A stretch of DNA of 64,000 nt, from the NCBI GenBank assembly GCA_028673005.1, contig CM054113.1, positions 212,403,504 through 212,467,503 of the forward strand. The letters are read 5' to 3'. Below are positions 1 to 11,843 of this stretch, in pieces; the stretch's first letter is position 1, and every line of letters begins with the position of its first letter. Source of the DNA: Tanypteryx hageni. Lineage: Eukaryota > Arthropoda > Insecta > Odonata > Petaluridae. Made by a program: the position numbers and the translations under genes. The notes below the pieces were generated by a model. It worked only from the letters and a program-made list of their open reading frames with translations, was not told where the DNA came from and made no database searches.

Positions 1-50
1 TATTCGGGTAGCTTATAACATTCTTTACGACAAGAATGATCCTAATTAAC

Positions 51-556
51 ATTTAGAGGAGTGGTTCTTAACCTTGTTCTCTCAACGCACCCCCTGAAGC
101 TCCCACGGTATTCTTACATAAAAGTTATGATTATGGGTTTACAAAATAATAAGAATAGTGCTTAGGAACATTTCTACCAAGGTCAAAGGATCTTATCAAT
201 CGACATCTGCTTTAAATACTGATTTATTTAAAAAGAGCCACTACATCCTTCTGAATTCTTTTGTTTTATTTTATTAGAGTGTATTGTATTTTATCTGTAT
301 TAATACAGTCCAATACTTACATTTTGTTTTTACTGAGGCGTTTACGATCTATAATTGTACCGAAATAAGTTATAATAAATTCCTGTTTATCAGGGAGTTT
401 CATGATGATTTCAACTATTTACATTGCTGTTTGAAAAAACGGTATGGCGCTCCCTGGTTCCTTGAAACGAGTCGGAAGTGACCCTTTTAGGCTGAGCATC
501 CTCGCAACCCATGCATCAGTGCCCCGCCCCTCTGGTTAAGATCCACTGATTTAGAG
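51..556. mobile_element. Non-autonomous hAT element (MITE), perfect 8 bp TSD
   Basis: The element body is 59-548 (490 bp). Its left end GAGTGGTTCTTAACC matches the reverse complement of its right end, CAGTGGATCTTAACC, at 13 of 15 positions. It is flanked by identical 8 bp duplications, atttagag at 51-58 and 549-556. These ends and the 8 bp duplication are typical of the hAT superfamily. The T-A at positions 4-5 of the duplication is the Buster-type preference. No transposase fragment is recognisable inside, so it would depend on a transposase made elsewhere. Confidence 0.85.
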
Positions 557-845
557 AGTCAGTATTGTGTGCTCATCCAAAGACCCTTTTGGAAATCACC
601 AGGTCACGCCCTTGATTGGTTCCCGGCATTTTGCATCTACCAAAAGCTCGCTCATTTTTTGTAAATAACTTTGACCAATTATATTAACCTATAATGTTAT
701 TTCGATGGATTGTCAGCTTATATTAGTCTTGAATACTTGCGTGATTTCCGAGACAATATTATTCATCCTTTGTTCTATCTGTCTTCAAATACGTTTACTT
801 AACAACCTATTCAAATTTATACCGCTTCTGAAATGTATTGACCAA

Positions 846-897
846 GTAGAGGTGGTTTCCAATGGTCGCGGGTTCGAATCCTGCCGAGGGCACATTT
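846..897 (+). repeat. tRNA-derived SINE fragment
   Basis: A pol III B box (GGTTCGAATCC) sits in a tRNA-like 3' half that ends in GCCGAGGGCA. The same 3' half occurs at 6100-6137. No matching 5' acceptor strand is present, so this is not a tRNA gene. Confidence 0.6.
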
Positions 898-2700
898 TGA
901 TATGATCGCCTTTGTTGTCGTTATTACGTTCATTGTAGGAGACCGGCAACGGCTGCCAATGAACTAGTTAAAATAAATATTGCCAATGATCTGTAACAGC
1001 ATGGAATGATTTATCACGATTAGATGACCAACGGACAGCGAAGTGAATTTTATTATCAAATGACGTATGCGATCCATCCTCGATTATGTTAGTACTTATA
1101 TAGCTTTTTCAATGTTTAAGGAAGTAAGACTGCTAAATCGACTTCGTTGCGGCCATTTCAAAATCAGAAACCGGTTATTACTACTTATTCTGCCCTGAAA
1201 ATACATTTATTATCACACAGAATTCATCTACGAGGTAGAATTGGAAACCACGCTAAATAGATAAGTGACTTTATATGACGCATAACAATTTTTAACTTCA
1301 GTTTTTTTTACAACAGTGAAGGCACGCTATCTCAAAAAAAAGGCGCATTCTCTTTGATCTAGAACTTTGCTGGCTGAATATCCTGAAAGTTCAAGTGATA
1401 TTTAAAATAATATCGTTGGGAAATTTGTAATTAATCAGCATTTCAAGGTAGAGATGGTACCGTATAATTGCGATTATTAGAAAAACAATCTCTCCAGCGA
1501 TGCCAAAACGAAAGTCAAATTTCACGAAGGATAATAATTAAGAACTTAAGCGGAATTATATTTTCTCGGAGAAAAGTTTAAAAGGCACGTAATAGCGAGC
1601 GTTTGCTAAACCACAATTCCTGAATTTTTGTCCTCTGTTAATGCTCTTCCAGAAAAAAGACCCACCCGCTAATGATTGACTGAACTTAAAAATGGAACAT
1701 TAAGGGCATGCATTGAATTTGCGGTGGAAGCGGGAATCGAGGAAAGCCCTTCGGCCTCTCTTGCTGCGAACCGCAGGAAAAAAGAACAATGAGCGACGAA
1801 TAGGAAGTTTACCTGATGCGGTGGAAACAGTTTCGACCTCAAAGCTGAATAAAATTTTCAGAGTAATTTAATGTGAACGATAATTTTATTCGTATGGCCG
1901 ATAAAACGTTTTCGGCGAACCATAACGAAAAAATAGAGGTTGAAGATGATAATTAATGGACCCTTTAAATGTTATAAGGGCATCCGGGTTCCATGCCTCA
2001 CTTTTGGCTCTTTCGGAAAAAATCGTTCTACGAAATCAGGAGATATAATACGTGAAAGTTTAAGGTTTTATAAAATCTTAGCCTCAATAGCATGAAAACG
2101 TAATCCATAAGACGAATCGCATTTTTATTTAAATAGAGACGAGAGAGCTTTCAAAATTTTAATAAATATTTTAATTTTTATATTAACTTTTTTCCTCTTG
2201 AATAGGAATTCTGAGGACAATTATCTGTACTTGTTGTATTTCAAAACCGGTCGCTGTAAATTTATTTTTTTTCCTCTGCTGAGGAATTTAATAATAAATT
2301 TAGTTTTGAATGGACTATTTACGCTGCCTCTCCGATTGCCTAATGAGCGTATATGTGCAGCCAAAAGTTACTATATGCGTGTTTATATTAACGTTATCTA
2401 AAGTAGGTAAACAACGTATGAACACATCCTTAGATTTCTTCGTCTGCAAAATTAGATGCAAAGAACGAAACTCAAATTCCCTGTCTTGACATTTTTCTCG
2501 ACGGACGGAAGTTAACATTTCTAATATGCCAACTTCGCATGATGAAAATAGATCACCAACCTGCACCAAAGTTATTGTGATTTTCTTTCTCAATGAATTG
2601 CTTGGATACAAAAATTCCACATAGTTTATCTGTAACTATCACACGGAATTTCATGCATCGACCCGTCAATACTTCATAGAAGAAAAATATGTGTATGTGC
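898..2700. other. Unassigned AT-rich intergenic DNA
   Basis: I see no conserved coding frame, RNA gene or repeat that I can name here. Short open frames on both strands have no recognisable domains. Confidence 0.6.
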
Positions 2701-2708
2701 GTATGTAC

Positions 2709-2915
2709 ATATATTATCTTCTATATAAATAATGAGCTATGTTTTTAATTCCGCCGCACTGAGAGAGTTAGCTACATTTCTAGGGGAGGATGAGAGGGAG
2801 AGAATTAGGAAGAATGGGAGTGTGAGGGAGAGAGCGGGAGAGGGAAAATAAGAAGCATTTTAATTTTAATTTAATACTTGAGTCAAGAATTCCCGTCATT
2901 TTCGACGATAATCAC
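2709..2915 (+). repeat. Interspersed GA-core repeat, copy A
   Basis: The left part (TCTTCTATATAAATAATGAG) recurs at about 39873. The segment with ACTGAGAGAG followed by a TAGCTA-like word recurs near 6286. A short GA-rich stretch (2785-2850) is followed by GAAGCATTTTAATTTT, which matches GAAGTGTTTTACTTTT after the minisatellite in copy B. The three copies define an interspersed family with a purine-rich core. Confidence 0.65.
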
Positions 2916-2920
2916 ACTAC

Positions 2921-2926
2921 ACACAC

Positions 2927-2977
<51 letters not shown>
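2921..2977. repeat. (CATA)n/(TA)n microsatellite
   Basis: An ACAT run passes into about 19 TA units. It directly abuts the 147 bp segment shared with 35.7 kb. Confidence 0.95.
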
Positions 2978-2978
<1 letters not shown>

Positions 2979-2980
<2 letters not shown>

Positions 2981-3127
2981 TAACTAAAGGAAAAGAAAAG
3001 GTAGTGATGAGGGTGGCAACAAGGTGTTGAGGGAAGCCCAGCGGACACTTACCAAGTTGAGGACCAAGCTGGCAGGCTGCTGGGGGCGTCGAAGAGACAT
3101 GTGAAACACACGAACACAAAAAGACAA
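2979..3127 (-). repeat. 147 bp dispersed segment, copy 1
   Basis: Read on the minus strand, this segment is nearly identical to 35710-35856, with only a few substitutions by eye. Both copies are bordered by TA microsatellites. On the minus strand it contains a GTAAGT donor-like word and, 69 bp later, a pyrimidine-rich tract ending in TTTAG, so it resembles a tiny intron. No surrounding gene is recognisable. Confidence 0.8.
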
Positions 3128-3516
3128 AAATATATATATATATATACATATATATAAATACATATATATATATATAATTGAATGTCTGTTTGTCTGTCTG
3201 TTCCCTATACATTCCCACACCCTTTGACCTATCGGGACCAAACTTTGCAAAGTGACTTTCCATGACGCTACGGGTATATAACATACGGTAGCCGGGAACC
3301 CCGACAACCACCCCGCACAGACAGACGGACGGATATACAGCGGGTCCTCATATATCCATTTGTTTTCTTTAACTTATGTGAATTAAAAGAGTAAACAATA
3401 TGAATTAATCATAAAATCGTAGTTCGATTTTGAAATTTTCAGAAATCGCGATTCTCTAAGTTTCTATAAACTGTTATTAGAAGCCCGAGCAACGCCGGGT
3501 ACTTAAAGCTAGTATA
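3128..3516 (+). mobile_element. Helentron/Helitron-like non-autonomous repeat (3' end)
   Basis: A TA-rich start runs into GAATGTCTGTTTGTCTGTCT. The right end is a GAGCAACGCCGGGT word followed by AGCTAGTATAATAT. From memory, such TATA-rich 5' ends and CCGGGT...AGCTAGT 3' ends are common in arthropod Helentron-type non-autonomous elements. The same 3' end occurs in reverse at about 15253-15295. No protein is encoded. The class is inferred from the ends only. Confidence 0.5.
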
Positions 3517-4480
3517 ATATAAAACACGAGTTGGAATTGCTAACTCTAAATCATACCCCTACCATGTTGAGCGGGTTGATTTGACGGTCGTTGAATAAGA
3601 GGCAGATTGAGTGAAAGGCACGAGCGCAAACTGCGTTGACGTCATTATTAGGCTGTGTCAGTCAACAACCTTTATTGATCGTAGGTCACTTAATGATTTT
3701 TGAAAAATGTGATTAAAAAATTTGAATGAAAGTAAAAAACAAACCTTAATGTTTATATAAATGAAAATTACCAATTGACTTACTCTTTTATTTTCAAAAC
3801 ATAAACATGTTTACCTTTGTGGTTCACGAAAATCGTGATGGCAGGTCATTTATTGATCTGCGGGTCATAAGTAGTCGACAACTGATCTAACTATAAATCA
3901 GGGAAACGGAAAAACAACGTATTATGATTTATAATTATGGAATATTTCCACCAAGTCACGCTGAAGACTAACAATTTGACCACTGATCTATGTCATCCCC
4001 TATTTATAACAGTGAGCTTAATAAGCTGCGATGGATACGAAGTCCTGTTGATGAGATGCGACATGAAGAATTGATATTTGACGCAGTTATTGTTGACAAT
4101 GAAGTTATCACGAACCTATAGCAACAAAGACATCTTATAAAACCAAACAACATTGGGAAACAAGTATTTAAAAAATTAGCTTTTCAAGCAAATCTAAAAG
4201 AATTTAAATTTCAATCCGCAGGTTTTGTGGATTAATTGCGAATGTCAGTGACATTAACACCTGTAACCGTTACTAGTTAAGAGTCGAAGTTGGGGCTCGA
4301 TAGCATCATTGCATCAAAAAATTCCCGCCCCATAATAATTCACCGGTCGATACACAATACGAAGTTAAATAGTCCTGAAATAATTCATATCATTAACCGT
4401 AACTCTTTCTTTTTTTAAATTAAGCAGATATAAAATTAGAAGGGTAGGAGAGGGAATCTTTATAAGAGAGCTTTGCCTCC
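3517..4480. other. Unassigned intergenic DNA
   Basis: AT-rich sequence. I see no gene, RNA or named repeat in it. Confidence 0.6.
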
Positions 4481-4534
4481 GGAATTGAATGACCGCGCGA
4501 ATCGCATTAGATATACATTTTTTATTTTAATGAA

Positions 4535-5560
4535 AGAGAGAGAGAGGATAAAAAAGAAGAGAAACGTGAAAAAAGAAGGGAAGGAGGATTCACTCTTTTT
4601 CGGGAGGAGGCGGGGATAAAGAGAGAAAAAGGAGAGAGAGAGAAAGAGAGAGGATGGAGAGAGATTTTCGCGGAGGCCGTTGACGGCAAGAGTCGGATGA
4701 TATCTTCCTCTCTCTCTTTCCTCTCTCCTTCATTAAGAAGAAGAAGGGATTACCTATAGAGTGTATAACCTCCGCCCCTTTCCAACTTTGCCAATTCCAT
4801 CCTCTCCTATTCCCTCCTCCCTTTCCTCTCTCTCCACTCCACTCCCTCCTTAAGGAGCTATACGCTTTTACTTCATTTTATTCACTTTAATCTTTATGAT
4901 ATTTTTTCAAGGAGAGACTGAGATAGATATAGAGAGAGAGGCTCACTTCTCCTCCTCTTTGGCGTATATTCAACCCTCCCCCTCCTCCTCTCCCTTCTCC
5001 CCTCCAGACCAATGCAATTCAGCGAGCTCAAAGACGGCGAGAAGGGATGGAGGGAGTATAGGAGTGGGGAGGAATGGGAGAGGTCGCGGAGATGAGCAAG
5101 ATAAATAATACCCTGGTCCAAATCAGGAGTCGAAGGGAGAAGGGGGAGGGAGGGAACGAGTAAATACGTAGCGGAGAAGGCTGGCGAGGTCGGGAGAAAA
5201 GAGGAGAAGCGGCTCCCGTCATTTATTTTTACCTTATTTAATTGGAAAAATCGGATTACATTCATTATCTTTCGGCTCCTGCCCCTCCCCTCCCGAATCT
5301 CCAATATCTCAAAAACTCCAATTCTTACGAAATGTCTGTTGCCTATTCATTCCGCCCGTACTAATATGCTCCCCTCCTCCTCATCTGGGAAAGAGTTCCC
5401 CGCAACACGATGCCTCCTCCTCCCTCACCACCGCCGCCATCTCGCGGACTCTTTGCAACCCGTCTTACTTGCCCCCCCATCCCTCTTTCTTCCCACGTGC
5501 TCTCCTTCATACATTCAACTCCCGTCATCCTTGATTCCCTCCTAACCCGCTCGTTTCCCA
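4535..5560. repeat. Alternating polypurine / polypyrimidine tracts
   Basis: GA-rich blocks (about 4535-4690 and 5035-5210) alternate with CT-rich blocks (4700-4850, 4940-5010, 5360-5550) on the + strand. The open frames here are rich in S, P, L or in R, G, E on both strands, as expected from composition alone. Confidence 0.85.
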
Positions 5561-6065
5561 CCTCTTCGTCGCATCCCGGCTTCAAAAACTCCGATTTTCA
5601 TCCCATGCTGCTATCTATTTATATAAAGTACTATAACTGCCAGTCAGGTGGGTAGATGTGAATGAAGTATTTCAGTTAAAATAAAACAAAAATAAAAAAA
5701 TGATGAAGCTAAGTTTTATATGTAAAGTGATAAACAATAAATAGAAAATTCACATAATTTAATGTTCCAGAGAGTAAAAACAGTTTTTGCCATACAAAAG
5801 CTGCGTGGAAAAGAAATATTGATGATTTGTTTGTTGAACATTACGCTAGACAACTTTTATATGCCCACACCTATTTTTACTTTCCGGAACATTCAATTAT
5901 TTGGACTGTAGATTTATTTTTTACTTTTAATGCATATAAAACGTGAATGCTCGAGCGAAAAAGAACGACAAGTTTTTGAGTTTAAAACATTTTTCTTATT
6001 CTCCCATTTAACTCCGTATACGTGATGGAGGTTCGACAAGTTATTATGAGATAATCAGCCATGCT
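5561..6065. other. Unassigned intergenic DNA
   Basis: A short word, GTAGATGTGAATGAA, at about 5652 recurs near 20540. It may be a repeat edge. Nothing else is identifiable. Confidence 0.5.
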
Positions 6066-6070
6066 TGTAA

Positions 6071-6138
6071 TTACGACCTCGGTAGAGTGTCTAGGTTCCA
6101 ATGTAAGGGTCGCGGGTTCGAATCCTGCCCAGGGCATG
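6071..6138 (+). repeat. tRNA-derived SINE head
   Basis: An A-box-like region (ACCTCGGTAGAGTG) is followed by GGTTCGAATCC (B box) and CTGCCCAGGGCA. Box spacing is tRNA-like. The 5' acceptor strand does not pair with the 3' CCAGGGCA, so this is a retroposed tRNA relic, not a working gene. The 3' half matches the fragment at 846. Confidence 0.7.
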
Positions 6139-6224
6139 ATCGCATGTGCTTCTCATCAATCTATTATAACACTAGTAATCGGGAAAACCTGTTTGTGATA
6201 ATTACTATTATTAATTCCGTTCCA

Positions 6225-6995
6225 TCATGCTCAACTATATACATTAACGGCGGCATGGGATTCAATGACATATCTTCTGCCTCTATCACTGAGAGAGATA
6301 GCTATATTTTTTGGGAAGAGGGAGAATGAGGGAGGGGGAATGAAAGAGAGAAAATGGAAGAGAGTGGAAGAGAGAATGGGAGGGGGAGAGCGGATGGGAG
6401 GAGGAGAGACAGAATGGGAGGGAGAAACAGAATGGTAGGGAGGAAGAGAATGGGAGGGAGAGAGAGAATGGGAGAGAGAGAGAGAATGGGAGGGAGGGAG
6501 AGAATGGGAGGGAGAGAGAGAATGGGAGGGAGAGAGAGAATGGGAGGGAGAGAGAGAATGGGAGGGAGAGAGAGAATGGGAGGGAGAGAGAGAATGGGAG
6601 GGGGAGAGAGAATGGGAGGGGGAGAGAGAATGGGAGGGGGAGAGAGAATGGGAGGGAGAGAGAGAATGGAAGGGGGAGAGCGGAAGGGAGGGGGAGAGAG
6701 AATGGGAGGGAGAAAGAGAATGGGAGGGAGGAAGAGAATGGGAGGGAGGGAGAGAGAGAATGGGAGGGAGAGAGAGAATGGGAGGGAGAGAGAGAATGGG
6801 AGGGAGAGAGAGAATGGGAGGGAGAGAGAATGGGAGGGAGAGAGAATGGGAGGGAGAGAGAGAATGGGAGGGAGAGAGAGAATGCGAGAGAGAGAATGGG
6901 AGGGAGAGAAAGTATGGGAGAGAGGGAGAATGAGAAGTGTTTTACTTTTGATTTAGTAATTTATTCATGCATATCCATCAATTTTGATGGACAAA
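6225..6995 (+). repeat. Interspersed GA-core repeat, copy B, with expanded core
   Basis: The left flank (ACTGAGAGAG then ATAGCTATATTTTTTGGG) and the right flank (GAAGTGTTTTACTTTTGATT) align with copy A at 2709-2915. Between them the short GA stretch of copy A is replaced by about 0.6 kb of tandem repeats. Confidence 0.65.
6320..6935 (+). repeat. 18 bp minisatellite, GAGAATGGGAGGGAGAGA
   Basis: About 30 tandem copies of an 18 bp unit, AGAATGGGAGGGAGAGAG in any register, with variants that carry GGGGG or GAA. Because 18 is a multiple of three, a repetitive open frame (6354-6956, MGGRER units) runs through it. I do not regard that frame as a gene. The tract is all purine except for one T per unit, and G-runs of three recur regularly. 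Confidence 0.95.
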
Positions 6996-8285
6996 TTACA
7001 TTAGTATCGTATAATATCCGCGGCTTATGTTTTATGTCAAAAACTTTTGATAAATTAAGTGGTTTGTGTGTGAAAAAGTTAATGTCTACGTGGTTCACCA
7101 TTTTTGTATTCGTGCGTTGTCTGTTTTACGTTGGCTTCCGCATAAAATGTTCGGTCAACAATCTAAAAGTATTTGTATTTCCAATGGATACAAAACAAGG
7201 AGAATTCCGTAATGGTAAAAAGCACTTTCTCTTAAAATTCGCCGAGTAAAAATTTGTTTTAGAACAATGTAAGCACGCTTTTCTTAAAATGTTAAGATAT
7301 AATATCGTATTTAACAATTCGTGTATTTTTTGTAAACGGTAGATAGTGTGCGTAGATTTTTGTCTATCCACGCTGTGGTAAGAGCTTATTGTACATCTGA
7401 AAATAAATATTTTAGATTTGCAGTCCGTTCGTCCGCGTAGACTAGAGCGTCGCAACATTAATTTAATTGCTTTGCTCGATTGAACATCAAGTAATTTCTC
7501 TCGGCCTATCTTTAAAATTACATTAAAAAACTGTAACGTGTTATGAGCAGTCAAGTACCATACCCGTGTATAGCACGCAATTCTTCCATACGTAATACGT
7601 CCTATACAATTGAACATAATTCTTCCCAGAACCAAAATAAAACAAAATTAAATGCATGAATTGTAATAAATTTAATATCGTGGAATTTTTAACATAAAAA
7701 CCCAAAATTATATTCGGAACAAAAAGAGTAACTAAATTCGAGTTCACATACATAACACGGATTCCTGACCTCTTCATTGTGACGAGCAGTTATTTTCTAT
7801 AATATCAAGCAGTATATGCCTCATTATGTATTATTAAATCGGAATTTACAAACATCACGAAAATTCGCGACGTTTCGACCAATTGTTTTGAGAATGCCGT
7901 CGCTCCTCTCTTTAGTGACAGTTACATGAGATCGTTTCCATTTAGAAGCTACCTTGTGTACTGCAAGACAGAGTACATAAATTCTCATCTATTTATTTAT
8001 TTTTCGTTTTACAATAATATTCAGTAATTTAACTCATTTGCATCGATCGTTGAATTCTAAAGCACATGTGTGACACAGATTCGTTGCTGGAATACATATG
8101 CGTCCTATAGAATTGAATTTTACATCAATTTGAGCTCAAAAACTTCCCTGCGTCCTGTACACGGGTATACGCGGTCATTTACGACAATGTATTGACACTT
8201 TCATTGATAATTCATTAAGTTTCGTTTTTGCGAGATGATATGCAGTTTCCGTTATATTTTTGCGTCGTTTAAAACATACGCTGGC
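6996..8285. other. Unassigned AT-rich DNA with one dispersed-repeat motif
   Basis: Open frames on both strands (for example 7126-7635 minus) have no recognisable domain. At 7861-7920 the minus strand carries CTAAAGAGAGG, then GACGGCATTCTC and GGTCGAAACGTCGCG. This GTCGAAACGTCG arrangement recurs in many arthropod interspersed repeats, from memory. Confidence 0.5.
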
Positions 8286-8287
8286 CA

Positions 8288-8366
8288 ATCTTAAACCTTT
8301 TCGCGACCCACCTCAAATCCCATCACGTCTCATCGGTGGGTCGCGGTCCATAGGTTGAGAAATACG
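8288..8366. repeat. Hairpin hAT-like end-to-end relic
   Basis: The arms CTTAAACCTTTTCGCGACCCA (8290-8310) and GGGTCGCGGTCCATAGGTTG (about 8338-8357) are imperfect inverted repeats. GGTTGAGAAAT-type ends with GTCGCGACCC interiors are seen in hAT elements. No clear target duplication was found. Confidence 0.4.
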
Positions 8367-10080
8367 ATATTTGCAGAACTTAATAATCTTGAGATACGAG
8401 ATTTTTAGAGCATGAACCTCTAACCAAATCACAGAATTTTCCTCATCGTAAAAATTGTGAAATGATCCCTTTTTGTAACTCGTAACGGTAATATTTCCTC
8501 ATTTGCTAAATTTAACTTGCATCCACTCAAAAACATTCATTTTAAAACAAGATAAGGTGTACGTTAGTAACCGATCAGTGCGAATCAGTCCTAGGAAAGC
8601 TCCAACAATCTTTTTATTATATTTTATAAATTGCACAATCCATAACTAACTAAAAATTCCTATTTAAATTTATTTTCCGTTAAGAGGATGATAAAAGATT
8701 ATTTTTAGAAGATTATACAAAAACAAAATTAATTTTATTTATATGGTTGATAAAATTCAGCATTTGCAACGTGTTAACCTTAATTGCATGGAAATTCACC
8801 CCATTACATGGATAAGCTAATGAAATTTAAGAGTATGATCGACAATTTTACATTCGGACCAGGGATACCAACCAGTGCAAATGATTTTGATGGACAATAT
8901 GGAAAAAAATTACGCACAACCCAACTTTTTACGTAATATTAAGATGTCTCAAAAAGACCCAAGTGAACTATATTCAATGCTGTCATTCATACATCGCAAC
9001 AGAAATGATATTTACGTTAGATTAGCGCACTTGTCTGGCTTAGGGAAACGGTATTTCGGATGTGTTCAGGTAAAATTCTTGGAACACAAATTCTAACCGA
9101 TTTTTCATTCAGACCACGTCTTCCCATACTTTTAATTTGTGTCCACCCAAAAAGAAAGGTTGCTTTACTTTTTGAAAAAATCTCCAAAATGACAATGTAT
9201 CAGATAAACATTTATTAAATTAGCGGTATTCAACCTAAAGTACACATCTCCCAGGGGATACGCGAGATCCTTCAAATAGACACCATATTAAGGATATTAA
9301 ATGCAAAAAATATAGCGAAGCAAAATCTAATAATTATCTCACGCATAAAATATACGTAAATCATATAATTAGAAAGTACATATATGTGTATTTGTAGACT
9401 CTACCCAATAATTACCGAGTTTGTTAACTTTAAAATATACCCGGGGACACGAATTTCGTCAAAACTATTTTAAGGGGTACGCCGATTAAAAATTAAATAT
9501 AAATATTTTTACGGACACGTCCAATTTTTGCTCTTTTTTATGGACGGTTGGCAACCCTGCCCAAATACTCCTAGAACTTAGGTCACAGATATGATGAATA
9601 TTTCGTGTTGATGACTAGAATATTTCATTTTCATCGGATTCTATACTAACTTAGCGGCGGAGTTATTCGATTTAAAAAAATAATAATATACACTAAGTAT
9701 AACCAACTTTTAATGATTTCCGCAAGAGTAAACCACCAGTTTTGGCGATTGATCGTCATCTTTCAGGTCATCAGCAGATCGATCATCGAAACCAGTCGCG
9801 TTTCTGCAACTGTTTATTCCGCGAAATTTAATGAAAAGTTAATTATGGCAGGTGAAGTTTTGTGCGTGCTTCCACCCCTGTAATGAAGTTCCACAAGGTA
9901 TCGGTGCCTTCAGCTAATAATATTCGCATTTCGCACTTAAAAAACCTCAATTTTTCAACGTACTGGGACGAAACTCTTTTGCCTTCAGGTCACTGCACAT
10001 ACACAAGAAACACACCGCGACAACACCGCCGGAGTTCGTGAAAATTTTCTATCAAAATGGAATACAGCCCGGTTACACAG
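8367..10080. other. Unassigned AT-rich DNA, possible hAT relic at 9221-9490
   Basis: TAGCGGTATTCAACC at 9221 followed by a GGGGATACGCGAGATCC word, and TTTAAGGGGTACGCCG at about 9470, resemble the two ends of an old hAT MITE. The right end is too eroded to match. A plus-strand open frame at 8875-9096 (73 residues) is not recognised. Confidence 0.35.
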
Positions 10081-10950
10081 TACAGATATCAATTACTCCA
10101 TCTGTCTCACATTCTCGCCCCGTTCCCATTTTCCCGGACCACCTTCGCCCTCATCTTAGATCCATCGCCCTCTCGTTTTCTTTCTTCCCCATTAAACGCC
10201 AATCCCTCTCATCCTTGACTCAAAAAAACCACCTCCTCCCCTCGCGATTTCACCCCTTCATCCAAAACCACCCACACCATCCCTCTCGCTCTCTCTACTC
10301 TTCGCTCGCCATCCAATCTTCTTTTCACCCGCTGCTAATCCTCATCCTCGAAAGTATTTTTGTATTAGGTCCACCCTCCTTCCCCTCTCCCTTCCTAAGA
10401 CGCCCCTCTCTCTCTCTCTCACCCTCTTCCCAACTCATCTTCCTCCTTTAATCGGATTATCTTTTACGGCTAGGCTGTAAAAATAATGGAGCTCCGTTGA
10501 CTCTGGATGATTTCGCGAGGAGGAAGTCTTGGAGGGATAGGAGGGGTGGATGAGAAGGGAGGGAGGAGGAGGAGAGGGAGGATGGCGAGGAAGAGAGAGA
10601 GAGGCGGTTGAGACCCCAATCGCAGTCACGGCGTGGCTTATTAAGAAGGTTCCGCTATCTCCACCACCTCACTCCTGCCGGACTCGCTTCTTTCTCCCTC
10701 CATCATCCCCCATCTCTCTCTCTCTCTCTCTCTGCCATCTCTGTATCTCTCGCTCTCCCCTCCCCTACCCGAAAACTCCCCCACTGATTTCTTCTGTCTT
10801 AAATCAAAGCCCGGATTGCCATAACGCTTCGTGAATTGCTCTCGGCTCTATAGGAGAAGTCGCGCCCTCGTGTGGAGAGATCGCATGCGATTATGGAGGG
10901 GGGGAGGGAGGGAAGAGGGAAGGAGAAGAAGGGAGGGCTTTGTACGGAAT
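10080..10950. repeat. Strand-switching pyrimidine/purine tracts
   Basis: Pyrimidine-rich on the + strand at 10080-10450, purine-rich at 10505-10600, pyrimidine-rich (including a CT run at 10711-10732) at 10660-10790, then purine-rich at 10895-10940. The open frames here (10038-10451 and 10550-10834) follow the composition and show no domain. Confidence 0.85.
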
Positions 10951-11843
10951 GTGTGCGTGTGATGCTCCTTGAGCAACGGAGATTACGGCCATCTCGTGTT
11001 TTACGATGCTAGGAAATAAGAATCCACGGAGTCGGCTGCATTGCGATATTTTTTTCACCTATGTGAGTTGAAGTCTCTTCGATAAACGAATCTAAATTTT
11101 ACCGGGGCTAATTTTTCCAGATTCAATTCTTTCGCGTAACTCTATTTTTTTATCTAAGGAAAACGCCTTTGGCGTTAAATTGATTTTTTTATTTGAATTT
11201 TTCCGTGTATTTTTATAAAACTGCATAATCGAATTCCGGTGCGAAGTGTAGTCCTGTATACATTATGAATGCTTGCATAAACTCGGACCTAAAATGAAAT
11301 TTCAAGTCACCTAGTCGTGAAAAATCACGGATTATTGAATTTCTACATTTTTCAGATAGGAAAATGACAAATAGGCAGTTATCACGTGAAAATATCGCAT
11401 TTATTCCTTTCAACATTTGTATGCTTCCATATTCGTCGGACAAGTTAAAAGATATACGAAGCTCTATTACAAACTCCTGTTTTTGAAGCTATTAAATCTT
11501 TACTCTCTGTTTATTAAGTATCATATTGATGACAGTGAGTACTATCCAGAAACAGAGAAAGAGAGAGGTACACTTTGGATCAAATACTGTGGTATGAATT
11601 CCAGATATGTTGATAAGTAATTCACGCAACAACTTTTCTTTGTTAAGAGTTTCACTCAAAGTCTTAGATCCGCGTTCTGAAGGGAGTAAATTGGTAAAAG
11701 ACGCGTTCTCTAAAAAATTTCTACCGACGGTGGCCTTGCAGGTTATAAGCGATCGATTCATTTCACAACGAAGTCTGTTCAATATGCTTGAAATCTTATT
11801 CTAAGAATTTAACCGCAACAAAGGAATGGTTCTCTACGAGATC
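10951..11843. other. Unassigned intergenic DNA
   Basis: No gene or named repeat is seen. Overlapping short open frames on opposite strands at 11417-11804 have no recognisable motifs. Confidence 0.55.

Noticed and set aside
2883..3311. 142- and 107-residue minus-strand frames
   Set aside because: They run through TA microsatellites and the dispersed 147 bp repeat, and the same peptide appears at 35.7 kb.
6320..6935. Regular short repeats as a possible CRISPR array
   Set aside because: There are no unique spacers. It is a contiguous tandem repeat in a eukaryotic context.
6354..6956. 200-residue frame of MGGRER repeats
   Set aside because: It is the translation of an 18 bp minisatellite. The repeat length, a multiple of three, keeps the frame open.
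9221..9490. A complete hAT MITE
   Set aside because: The left end is plausible, but the right end does not match and no 8 bp duplication is convincing.
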